A stretch of 7,164 nucleotides of DNA from Chitinophagaceae bacterium. GTDB taxonomy: Bacteria; Bacteroidota; Bacteroidia; Chitinophagales; Chitinophagaceae. The stretch lies in NCBI GenBank assembly GCA_003489485.1, contig DNMB01000190.1, forward strand, positions 1-7,164, in the 5' to 3' direction. A program made the translations under genes and the position numbers. Shown in pieces: positions 1 to 5,720 of the stretch (the stretch's first letter is position 1; each line of letters starts with the position of its first letter). The notes below the pieces were generated by a model. The model made no database searches and was not told where the DNA came from. It saw only the letters and a program-made list of their open reading frames with translations.

Positions 1-48
1 CACGTATCCACCGGGTCCGCTTCCAAGAACAATCACGTCGTATGCCAT
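1..48 (-). CDS. lpdA: Dihydrolipoyl dehydrogenase (E3), N-terminal fragment
   Basis: Only the first 16 codons lie in the window; the gene continues off the left edge. The minus strand reads MAYDVIVLGSGPGGYV. This is a beta strand followed by the GxGxxG dinucleotide-binding loop (GSGPGG) that opens the FAD domain of the pyridine nucleotide-disulfide oxidoreductases. The VIVLGSGPGGYV wording is typical of dihydrolipoyl dehydrogenase, the E3 subunit of the 2-oxoacid dehydrogenase complexes and the glycine cleavage system, which reoxidises dihydrolipoamide with NAD+. The redox-active CxxxxC pair and the dimerisation domain are outside the window. The assignment therefore rests on the N-terminus alone, and a relative such as thioredoxin reductase or glutathione reductase cannot be fully excluded. 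The gene is transcribed away from rpmB. Confidence 0.7.
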   Translation of the reverse strand, partial: MAYDVIVLGSGPGGYV

Positions 49-112
49 AAGTTGAATAGTGTTAAAGGGTTAACTTGGGGCTTTTTGCCGCCGTTTATAG
101 GCCGGCAGGGCG

Positions 113-143
113 TAAAGGTACCTTAAAACCTCAAAATCACCAA
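113..143 (-). promoter_or_regulatory. Candidate Bacteroidota-type promoter for lpdA
   Basis: On the minus strand a TTG (plus positions 141-143) is separated by 20 bases from TACCTTTA (plus positions 113-120). This is one base off the TAnnTTTG -7 consensus of Bacteroidota. Transcription would start near position 105 and leave a leader of roughly 55-60 bases before the lpdA ATG. The -7 element lies over a perfect 10-base palindrome, AAGGTACCTT (115-124). This is inferred from motif and spacing only. Confidence 0.4.
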
Positions 144-197
144 GGTGTGAGCGCCATTCGAAGGGCCGAAAAAGGGGTAAAAAAAACTGATTGATGG

Positions 198-227
198 TTG
201 CCAATTGCCTGATTTCCCTTACCTTTG
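198..227 (+). promoter_or_regulatory. Bacteroidota-type promoter for the rpmB operon
   Basis: TTG at 198-200 is followed by a 19-base spacer and a perfect TAnnTTTG element, TACCTTTG, at 220-227. This matches the -33/-7 consensus used by the primary sigma factor of Bacteroidota. Transcription would start near 233-235, giving a leader of only about 15 bases before the rpmB ATG at 249. No riboswitch or autoregulatory leader would fit in that space. Confidence 0.75.
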
Positions 228-248
228 CCCTCCCAAAATTGTGTAAAC

Positions 249-485
249 ATGGCAAGAGTATGTCAGGTCACCGGAAAGACCCCCATCGGCGGTCACAAAG
301 TGTCCCACTCTAATATCAAGACCAAGCGTCGTTTTCTGCCCAATTTGCAGAAGAAGAAATTCTATTTGGCCGAAGAAGACAAGTGGATCACCCTCAAGTT
401 GTCTACCGAAGCGATTCGTACCATCAATAAAAATGGGCTGTACACTGTCGTAAAACAGTTGCGTGCTCAGGGCGAAAAAATCTAA
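249..485 (+). CDS. rpmB: 50S ribosomal protein bL28
   Basis: This encodes a 78-residue basic protein starting [20 protein letters not shown], the conserved opening of bL28. It is followed by the family's [15 protein letters not shown] segment (about residues 24-34) and a basic C-terminus ending QLRAQGEKI. bL28 sits near the E site of the large ribosomal subunit and supports subunit joining. The single Cys5 and lack of CxxC pairs indicate a zinc-free form. An in-frame ATG at 225 would add eight residues (MPSQNCVN), but it lies inside the -7 promoter element and is not conserved. The ATG at 249, with A at -3, is therefore chosen. It is the first gene of the cluster, with rpmG 20 bases downstream. 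Confidence 0.96.
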   Translation: MARVCQVTGKTPIGGHKVSHSNIKTKRRFLPNLQKKKFYLAEEDKWITLKLSTEAIRTINKNGLYTVVKQLRAQGEKI

Positions 486-505
486 TTATCTAAAGCAATT
501 CTATC

Positions 506-688
506 ATGGCAAAGAAAGGAAACAGAGTACAGGTGATCCTGGAGTGCACCGAGCACAAAACAAGTGGTCAGCCCGGTACCAGCCGCTATATCACGGTAAA
601 GAATAAGAAGAACAATCCGGAGAGACTCGAGTTGAAGAAATTCAATCCCATTCTCAAAAAGGTGACCGTTCACAAAGAGATCAAGTAA
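506..688 (+). CDS. rpmG: 50S ribosomal protein bL33
   Basis: This encodes a 60-residue basic protein with the bL33 hallmark [19 protein letters not shown] (about residues 28-46) followed by [14 protein letters not shown]. bL33 is a large-subunit protein near the E site, next to bL28. The two zinc-binding CxxC pairs of the C+ paralogues are missing: only Cys14 remains, so this is the C- form. A short insertion, [10 protein letters not shown] (about 17-26), lies where the first zinc knuckle would be. The gene starts 20 bases after rpmB, has no Shine-Dalgarno sequence and has A at -3, and it is most likely co-transcribed with rpmB. Confidence 0.96.
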   Translation: MAKKGNRVQVILECTEHKTSGQPGTSRYITVKNKKNNPERLELKKFNPILKKVTVHKEIK

Positions 689-717
689 TTTTTTAACGAA
701 CCTCTCAAGCATTTACT

Positions 718-888
718 ATGGCAAAAGCAGCAAAAACGGCGATCAAAAAAGACCCTAAGCAGGCCGCAGAAGCTAAGAACTATACAAAAGTTATCAAGGC
801 TGTGCGTAGCCCCAAGACCGGCGCTTATACCTTCAAAGAGCAAATGGTGCACAAAGACAAGGTAAAAGAGTTTCTGGCTCAAAAGTAA
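718..888 (+). CDS. DUF4295 family ribosomal protein bL38
   Basis: This encodes a 56-residue, Lys/Ala-rich, strongly basic protein that starts MAKAAKTAIKK, has a central YTKVIKAVRSPKTGAYTFKE segment (22-41) and ends VKEFLAQK. Length, composition and position directly after rpmG match the DUF4295 family, which is restricted to Bacteroidota. From memory, structural work on a flavobacterial ribosome identified this family as a large-subunit protein named bL38; that identity is established knowledge, not visible in the bases. It has no signal peptide, membrane segment or cysteine. It starts 29 bases after rpmG with A at -3, and a hairpin terminator follows 32 bases after the stop, so it is probably the last gene of the ribosomal transcript. 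Confidence 0.88.
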   Translation: MAKAAKTAIKKDPKQAAEAKNYTKVIKAVRSPKTGAYTFKEQMVHKDKVKEFLAQK

Positions 889-920
889 TGTCTGCGCCCA
901 GCGGGGTAATAAACAATTTC

Positions 921-952
921 AGCTGTCATGCTCCTGGTGTGACGGCTTTTTT
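921..952 (+). terminator. Rho-independent terminator after the bL38 gene
   Basis: AGCTGTCA (921-928) pairs with TGACGGCT (940-947): 8 base pairs with one G-U. The stem can extend inward by U-G, G-U and C-G pairs, leaving a small loop. The T-run TTTTTT (947-952) follows directly. This separates the ribosomal protein genes from ftsY, possibly with partial read-through because I see no strong consensus promoter between it and ftsY. Confidence 0.72.
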
Positions 953-984
953 ATTTGGCCTGGTTTTATTTATTAAATGTCACT

Positions 985-1956
985 ATGGGGTTTTTCAATA
1001 AACTTTTTGGGAAAAAAGAAAAGGAGTCTCTCGACCAGGGTCTGCAAAAGACCCGAGAGGGTTTCTTGTCTCGTCTGGCCAGGGTCGTAAGTGGAAGATC
1101 CACCGTAGACGCCGAACTGCTGGCCGATCTCGAGGAGGCGCTGATCGGGGCCGACGTGGGGGTGCAGACCACCTCCAAGATCATCGACCGGATAGAGAAA
1201 AAGGTGGCAGAGCAAAAGTATATGGACGCTCGCGAGCTGAATTCCATACTTAAAAATGAAATTGAAGAAATTCTTGTAAATAACAAACAATCAAACTTAT
1301 ATGACTTTAATTCTCCGCTTCCTTCCACGCCTTACGTGGTCTTGGTGGTGGGGGTAAACGGGGTAGGAAAAACCACCACGATCGGCAAGTTGGCTCATCA
1401 TTTCAAAGCAGCCGGCAAGCAGGTCTTGTTGGGTGCGGCCGATACCTTTAGGGCCGCTGCGGTTGACCAGCTGACCATTTGGAGCGAGCGGGTGGGTGTT
1501 CCGATCGTTAAGCAGCCCATGGGCAGTGATCCTGCGGCGGTTGCTTTCGATACCGTACAGAGTGCTGTGGCCCGTGGAACCGACCTGGTGCTGATCGACA
1601 CGGCCGGTCGTCTGCATAACAAGGCACACCTTATGGAAGAGCTCTCCAAGATCAAGCGCGTGATTCAAAAGACCCTTCCGGATGCTCCACACGAGGTATT
1701 GCTGGTGCTAGATGGTTCTACCGGACAAAATGCATTGGAGCAGGCCAGACAATTTACGGCGGCCACCCCGGTAACGGCACTGGCCATTACCAAATTGGAT
1801 GGTACGGCAAAAGGCGGGGTGGTCTTGGCAATTGCCGATCAGTTCAATATTCCCGTTAAATTCATAGGTGTAGGAGAGCAAATGGACGACTTGCTTGTCT
1901 TTGATCGAAAGGCCTTTGTAGATAGTCTCTTTAGCTGGCAAACAAACGAAGCATGA
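985..1956 (+). CDS. ftsY: Signal recognition particle receptor GTPase FtsY
   Basis: This encodes a 323-residue SRP GTPase that receives ribosome-nascent chain-SRP complexes at the inner membrane and passes them to SecYEG. A short amphipathic N-terminus (MGFFNKLFGKKEKE) is likely the membrane-targeting helix. There is almost no acidic A domain, unlike E. coli FtsY. The four-helix N domain spans about 20-110. The G domain carries the P-loop GVNGVGKT (123-130), the insertion-box motif DTFRAAA (153-159), DTAGR (205-209), TKLD (269-272) and the closing GVGEQ (295-299). The reading frame is open from an ATG at 955, but its extra residues (MAWFYLLNVT) are unlike the family. The start at 985 gives the standard MGFF-K-LFGKK opening, with A at -3. 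The gene lies 32 bases after the terminator and overlaps rimO by 4 bases. Confidence 0.96.
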   Translation: MGFFNKLFGKKEKESLDQGLQKTREGFLSRLARVVSGRSTVDAELLADLEEALIGADVGVQTTSKIIDRIEKKVAEQKYMDARELNSILKNEIEEILVNNKQSNLYDFNSPLPSTPYVVLVVGVNGVGKTTTIGKLAHHFKAAGKQVLLGAADTFRAAAVDQLTIWSERVGVPIVKQPMGSDPAAVAFDTVQSAVARGTDLVLIDTAGRLHNKAHLMEELSKIKRVIQKTLPDAPHEVLLVLDGSTGQNALEQARQFTAATPVTALAITKLDGTAKGGVVLAIADQFNIPVKFIGVGEQMDDLLVFDRKAFVDSLFSWQTNEA

Positions 1957-3260
1957 GAACCAAAAATCGTCAGGGAAATAAGATCAACATCATTACGCTT
2001 GGCTGTAGTAAGAATATGGTCGACAGTGAGGTGCTGAGTGGTCAGCTTACGGCCAACCAGATGGAGGTGGTACACGAAAATAAAAAGGCAGATCACAATA
2101 TCGTGGTGGTCAATACCTGTGGATTTATCGATAAGGCCAAAGAAGAAAGTATCAATACTATCTTACGACAGGTCGATCTTAAGAAACGAGGAAAGCTCGA
2201 CAAGGTCTATGTGACCGGTTGTCTGAGTGAGCGCTACAAGAATAATTTGGAGGCCGAGATCCCAGAGGTCGATGCTTTTTTCGGTACCATGGAATTGCCT
2301 TTATTACTCAAGGAACTCGAGGCAGATTACAAGGCCGATCTGCTGGGAGAGCGTTTGCTTGCCACGCCCAAGCACTATGCCTACATGAAAATATCGGAGG
2401 GGTGTAACCGTACCTGCTCTTTTTGCGCCATCCCCTTAATGAGGGGTCAACACCAAAGTAAGCCCATCGAAACGTTGGTACAAGAAGCGCAGTGGTTGGT
2501 CAAAAAAGGAGTACGAGAGATCATGCTCATTGCGCAAGAGCTTACGTATTACGGACTGGATCTTTACAAAAAAAGAATGTTGCCCGATCTGTTGCACCGC
2601 TTGGCCGATATAGAGGGATTGGAGTGGATCCGTCTGCATTATGCATACCCTTCGAAGTTTCCGCTGGAGATCATTGATGTGATGCGGGAACGCTCCAATA
2701 TCTGTAACTATCTCGATATGCCTTTACAGCACGCTTCTGATGCGATGCTCAAGGCCATGAAAAGACAGATCACCCGTGCCGAAATGGACCAGCTTATCAT
2801 TTCAATTCGCGAGAAATTACCCGGTATTTGTTTGCGTACCACGTTAATTGCAGGCTTTCCTGGAGAGACGCTTTCTGACGTAGCCGAACTAAAAGATTTT
2901 TTGACCCTGCACCAGTTCGATCGAGTGGGGGTCTTTACCTACTCGCACGAAGAGGATACATCGGCACACCAGTTGATCGATGCTATACCTGCCGAAGAAA
3001 AGGAGCGTCGAGCCCAAGAGATCATGGAACACCAGCAAGAGATCTCTTACTTGCTTAACCAGCAAAAAGTGGGTAAGGAGCTAAGGGTGCTGGTCGACAA
3101 AAAAGAAGCCGGTCGCTACCTGGGTCGCACCGAATTCGATTCGGTGGAGGTCGATAACGAAGTTATCATCAACACATCTCAAAAGCTGGTCATTGGCGAT
3201 TTTGTGAATGTGCGTATTACAAAAGCCTACGATTACGATCTCGAAGCCGAGCTGATCTGA
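1953..3260 (+). CDS. rimO: Ribosomal protein uS12 methylthiotransferase RimO
   Basis: This 435-residue radical SAM enzyme adds a methylthio group to the beta carbon of a conserved aspartate in ribosomal protein uS12. The N-terminal UPF0004 domain carries Cys18, Cys56 and Cys90, ligands of the auxiliary 4Fe-4S cluster. The wording TLGCSKNMVDSEVL (15-28) is that of RimO, whereas MiaB usually reads GCQMN. The radical SAM cluster motif CNRTCSFC is at 151-158 (Cys151, Cys155, Cys158), followed by the family segments YAYPSKFP (230-237) and YLDMPLQHAS (253-262). A TRAM domain occupies about 373-435. It is full length. Its ATG overlaps the ftsY stop as ATGA (1953-1956), which suggests translational coupling. 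The link to ftsY is positional and does not imply a shared reaction. Confidence 0.96.
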   Translation: MRTKNRQGNKINIITLGCSKNMVDSEVLSGQLTANQMEVVHENKKADHNIVVVNTCGFIDKAKEESINTILRQVDLKKRGKLDKVYVTGCLSERYKNNLEAEIPEVDAFFGTMELPLLLKELEADYKADLLGERLLATPKHYAYMKISEGCNRTCSFCAIPLMRGQHQSKPIETLVQEAQWLVKKGVREIMLIAQELTYYGLDLYKKRMLPDLLHRLADIEGLEWIRLHYAYPSKFPLEIIDVMRERSNICNYLDMPLQHASDAMLKAMKRQITRAEMDQLIISIREKLPGICLRTTLIAGFPGETLSDVAELKDFLTLHQFDRVGVFTYSHEEDTSAHQLIDAIPAEEKERRAQEIMEHQQEISYLLNQQKVGKELRVLVDKKEAGRYLGRTEFDSVEVDNEVIINTSQKLVIGDFVNVRITKAYDYDLEAELI

Positions 3261-3298
3261 TCTTCTTTTTGGTGACCTATCACTGATTATTTCTGCCG

Positions 3299-3306
3299 TA
3301 TATTAG
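3299..3306 (+). promoter_or_regulatory. Weak -7-like element upstream of the DapA-like gene
   Basis: TATATTAG at 3299-3306 matches TAnnTTTG except at the seventh base and lies 15 bases before the start codon. The only TTG upstream (3269-3271) is 27 bases away, longer than the usual 17-23, so the -33 element is missing or degenerate. The 61-base gap after rimO (3261-3321) shows no clear terminator. This is a candidate only. Confidence 0.25.
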
Positions 3307-3321
3307 CAAAAAGCAATCGCC

Positions 3322-4218
3322 ATGCAGATTAATTGGTCTGGTGTATTCCCTGCCTTACTGACTCCCTTTACCAATGACGATCGATTGGACCTTCCGCTGT
3401 TCGAGAAAAATTTACAGACTCAATTGCAAGCCGGTGTGCACGGTGTTATCATCGGTGGGTCGCTCGGAGAAGCCAGTACACTGACCGAATCGGAAAAAGA
3501 AGCGATGGTGCGTAGCGCCCTGGCCCTTTGCAACGCATCAGTTCCGGTGGTGGTCAATATTGCGGAGTCGGTTACACAAGAAGCTATTCGTATGGCCAAG
3601 CTCGCGCGCTCGTGGGGGGCCAACGGGGTGATGTTGTTGCCTCCTATGCGCTACAGGTCCGATGACCGCGAAACGATACACTACTTTCGGTCGGTTGCCA
3701 CGGCTACTGACCTTCCTGTCATGATCTATAACAATCCTATCGATTACAAGATCGATTTTAGGCCCGAGCTCTTTGATGCATTGCTAGATTGCCCAACGGT
3801 AACTGCTCTCAAAGAAAGTTCTCGCGATGTAACGAACCTAACAAGGATGCTCAATCGCTTTGGCGATCGCTTTAAGATACTTTGTGGCGTAGATACCCTT
3901 GCGCTCGAGGAATTATTGTTGGGTGCGCACGGCTGGGTCGCAGGGCTGGTCGATGCTTTTCCATACGAGACCGTTGCCATCTGGAACTATGTGCGTTCGG
4001 GCCACTACGATAAGGCTCGCGCGCTGTATAGATGGTTCATGCCTTTGCTGGAGCTCGATATACATCCAAAGCTGGTGCAATATATTAAGCTGGCGGCCCA
4101 AGAACAAGGCATCGGTAGCGAATTTGTTCGACCACCACGTCTTTGTCTTGTTGGGGAGGAGCGCGATCGGGTTCTATCCTTGATCAGAGCCTCCGTAGCA
4201 TCGCGTCCTGCCATTTGA
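3322..4218 (+). CDS. DapA-superfamily lyase, probable pyrroline-4-hydroxy-2-carboxylate deaminase
   Basis: This is a 298-residue class I aldolase-type TIM barrel of the dihydrodipicolinate synthase/N-acetylneuraminate lyase superfamily. Visible landmarks are VFPALLTPF (8-16), the 2-oxoacid binding loop GGSLGEAS (45-52), the catalytic tyrosine in IYNNP (135-139, Tyr136), the Schiff-base lysine in ALKESS (162-167, Lys164) and GVDT (189-192). It is probably not a lysine-biosynthetic DapA. The GTTGES loop reads GGSLGE, the PYYN segment with the partner-subunit tyrosine reads PPMR, and the aspartate-semialdehyde-binding Arg after YNxP is replaced (NNPIDY). With a 2,5-dioxovalerate dehydrogenase-type ALDH 20 bases downstream and a 4-hydroxyproline epimerase-type gene nearby, the best inference is deamination and dehydration of pyrroline-4-hydroxy-2-carboxylate to 2,5-dioxovalerate. 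A sugar-acid dehydratase of the same superfamily is the main alternative. Confidence 0.75.
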   Translation: MQINWSGVFPALLTPFTNDDRLDLPLFEKNLQTQLQAGVHGVIIGGSLGEASTLTESEKEAMVRSALALCNASVPVVVNIAESVTQEAIRMAKLARSWGANGVMLLPPMRYRSDDRETIHYFRSVATATDLPVMIYNNPIDYKIDFRPELFDALLDCPTVTALKESSRDVTNLTRMLNRFGDRFKILCGVDTLALEELLLGAHGWVAGLVDAFPYETVAIWNYVRSGHYDKARALYRWFMPLLELDIHPKLVQYIKLAAQEQGIGSEFVRPPRLCLVGEERDRVLSLIRASVASRPAI

Positions 4219-4238
4219 TCAATTCAATACGTAATTCA

Positions 4239-5720
4239 ATGAGTCAGCTCCCTTATTCCGATACCTCACACACAGCTTTGCTTGCGACGATCGAGCAGGC
4301 CCGTTCGGCCTTTTCTTTGTACAAGAACAGTTCGTTGCAACTTCGCTGCGAGCTATTACAGGCCATCGCCGATGAACTTCGAAAAGATACTGCGGCTTTG
4401 GTCGCCGCTGCCATGCGCGAGACCCATCTTCCTGAGGGGCGTCTGAAAAATGAATTGGGCAGAACGATTTTTCAATTAGAAAGCTACGGGCAGGCCAGTG
4501 CCGCTGGCCGCTGGCTCGATGCCAGCATCGAGACCCGACCCAATGCGACAGGTGCTGCGGTAAATCTTAGAAAAACATTGCTGCCGCTGGGTCCGGTCGT
4601 TGTATTTGGTGCCAGTAATTTTCCCTTTGCCTATTCTACAGCAGGTGGCGACACGGCTAGTGCGCTGGCCGCAGGCTGTACTGTTATTGTAAAAGCGCAT
4701 CCGGCTCATCCCGAAACCTCAACGCTGGCTGCTGCCGCCATTGATCGCGCTGTTCTAAAACTGCAATTACCCAAAGGGGTGTTTGCCCATGTGTATGGAG
4801 CCTCATTTTCGGTGGGAGAATATTTGGTAAAGCACCCTTACATAAAAGCCGTTGGCTTTACGGGCTCTTTACTGGGAGGCAAGCAACTTTTTGATTGGGC
4901 GCAGCAGCGAAAAGATCCCATTCCGGTATTTGCAGAAATGGGTAGTGTGAATCCAGTTTTTCTGTTACCGGGTCAGCTTCATGAGCAAGCCCCTGCACTG
5001 GCAGAACAATTGGCCGCTTCCTTTACGCTGGGGGCCGGACAATTCTGTACAAAGCCCGGTTTGCTGATCGCCATACAATCCGAGGCGCTCAGCAGGTTCG
5101 AACAGCACCTTAAACAACAAGTTACAAAGTTGATTCCTGTGCCGTTGCTTCATAGCGGTATTGCCAATGCTTTTCAACATCATCGTGATACATCTTTGCA
5201 AGTTTCTTCCGTTTCGGTGCTGGCGCTCTCCGAGCAGGAGGCTTCTTCAGGTGAAGGTAGACCTACCGTGGCAGCAGTGGAAGCGGCCGATTGGTTACAG
5301 CATCGATCTTTACAGCAAGAGGTATTTGGGCCCTATACTCTCGTGGTTCGTTGTGCCGATCGGGCGGCCGTAGAGGCTGTCGCTGCTTCGTTAGAAGGGC
5401 AGCTAACCACAACGATCATGGCAAACGAAGAAGATCTCTCGCAACACAGCGCACTTATTGATCTGGTCAAAGAAAAATGTGGCCGTTTAATTTTGAACGG
5501 AGTTCCCACAGGCGTGGAGGTCTGCAAGGCTATGCAGCATGGCGGACCTTTTCCGGCTACCACCGATGCTCGTTTTGGTGCAGTGGGCGAAGACGCGCTC
5601 AAGCGATTCGCCAGACCCATTTGCTACCAGAATTGGCCCGATGCATGGTTACCAGCCGAGCTGAAAGAGGATAATCCTTTACGGATCGCAAGGACCGTTA
5701 ACGGTCAGTTGATGCAGTAG
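4239..5720 (+). CDS. Aldehyde dehydrogenase, probable 2,5-dioxovalerate (alpha-ketoglutarate semialdehyde) dehydrogenase
   Basis: This encodes a 493-residue cytoplasmic ALDH-superfamily enzyme. The transition-state asparagine is in FGASNFPFAYS (123-133, Asn127). Cofactor-binding Lys152 is in VKAHPAHPET, a wording typical of the alpha-ketoglutarate semialdehyde dehydrogenase branch, where most ALDHs read KPxxxTP. FTGS is at 207-210, the general-base glutamate in FAEMGSVNP (231-239, Glu233), the nucleophile in GAGQFCTKPG (265-274, Cys270) and EVFGP at 361-365. It likely oxidises 2,5-dioxovalerate to 2-oxoglutarate with NAD(P)+, completing hydroxyproline breakdown. The frame is open from 4143, but that start would overlap the upstream gene by 76 bases and add 32 unconserved residues, so the ATG at 4239 is chosen. 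Its last 23 bases overlap the convergent gene. Sugar-acid pathways end in the same reaction, so substrate origin depends on context. Confidence 0.85.
   Translation: MSQLPYSDTSHTALLATIEQARSAFSLYKNSSLQLRCELLQAIADELRKDTAALVAAAMRETHLPEGRLKNELGRTIFQLESYGQASAAGRWLDASIETRPNATGAAVNLRKTLLPLGPVVVFGASNFPFAYSTAGGDTASALAAGCTVIVKAHPAHPETSTLAAAAIDRAVLKLQLPKGVFAHVYGASFSVGEYLVKHPYIKAVGFTGSLLGGKQLFDWAQQRKDPIPVFAEMGSVNPVFLLPGQLHEQAPALAEQLAASFTLGAGQFCTKPGLLIAIQSEALSRFEQHLKQQVTKLIPVPLLHSGIANAFQHHRDTSLQVSSVSVLALSEQEASSGEGRPTVAAVEAADWLQHRSLQQEVFGPYTLVVRCADRAAVEAVAASLEGQLTTTIMANEEDLSQHSALIDLVKEKCGRLILNGVPTGVEVCKAMQHGGPFPATTDARFGAVGEDALKRFARPICYQNWPDAWLPAELKEDNPLRIARTVNGQLMQ
5693..5706. repeat. Perfect 14-base palindrome at the convergent gene junction
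   Basis: GACCGTTAACGGTC reads identically on both strands. It lies within the last codons of the ALDH gene and contains the TAA stop of the opposing membrane oxygenase gene (5698-5700). As RNA it can form a 5-base-pair GC-rich stem with a TTAA loop on either strand. It could be part of a bidirectional terminator, a protein-binding site or coincidence. Confidence 0.6.

Noticed and set aside
70..255. A 61-codon minus-strand open frame across the lpdA-rpmB intergenic region
   Set aside because: It covers both promoter candidates, overlaps the rpmB start and has no recognisable features.
955..984. N-terminal extension of FtsY (MAWFYLLNVT)
   Set aside because: The start at 985 reproduces the standard MGFF-K-LFGKK N-terminus, and the upstream ATG lies only a few bases after the terminator T-run.
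966..1328. Several minus-strand open frames of 105-131 codons across ftsY (966-1692)
   Set aside because: All are antisense to strongly conserved FtsY domains, show low-complexity composition and have no plausible promoter.
1953..3260. Alternative identity as MiaB, the tRNA methylthiotransferase
   Set aside because: The N-terminal wording GCSKNMVDSE and the LDMPLQHAS segment are those of RimO; MiaB normally reads GCQMN.
3322..4218. Calling this gene dapA for lysine biosynthesis
   Set aside because: The superfamily fold is clear, but the three substrate-specific positions of DHDPS are replaced and the neighbours belong to hydroxyproline breakdown.
4143..4238. N-terminal extension of the ALDH from an upstream in-frame ATG
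   Set aside because: It would overlap the upstream gene by 76 bases and adds residues not typical of the family; the ATG at 4239 fits family length.
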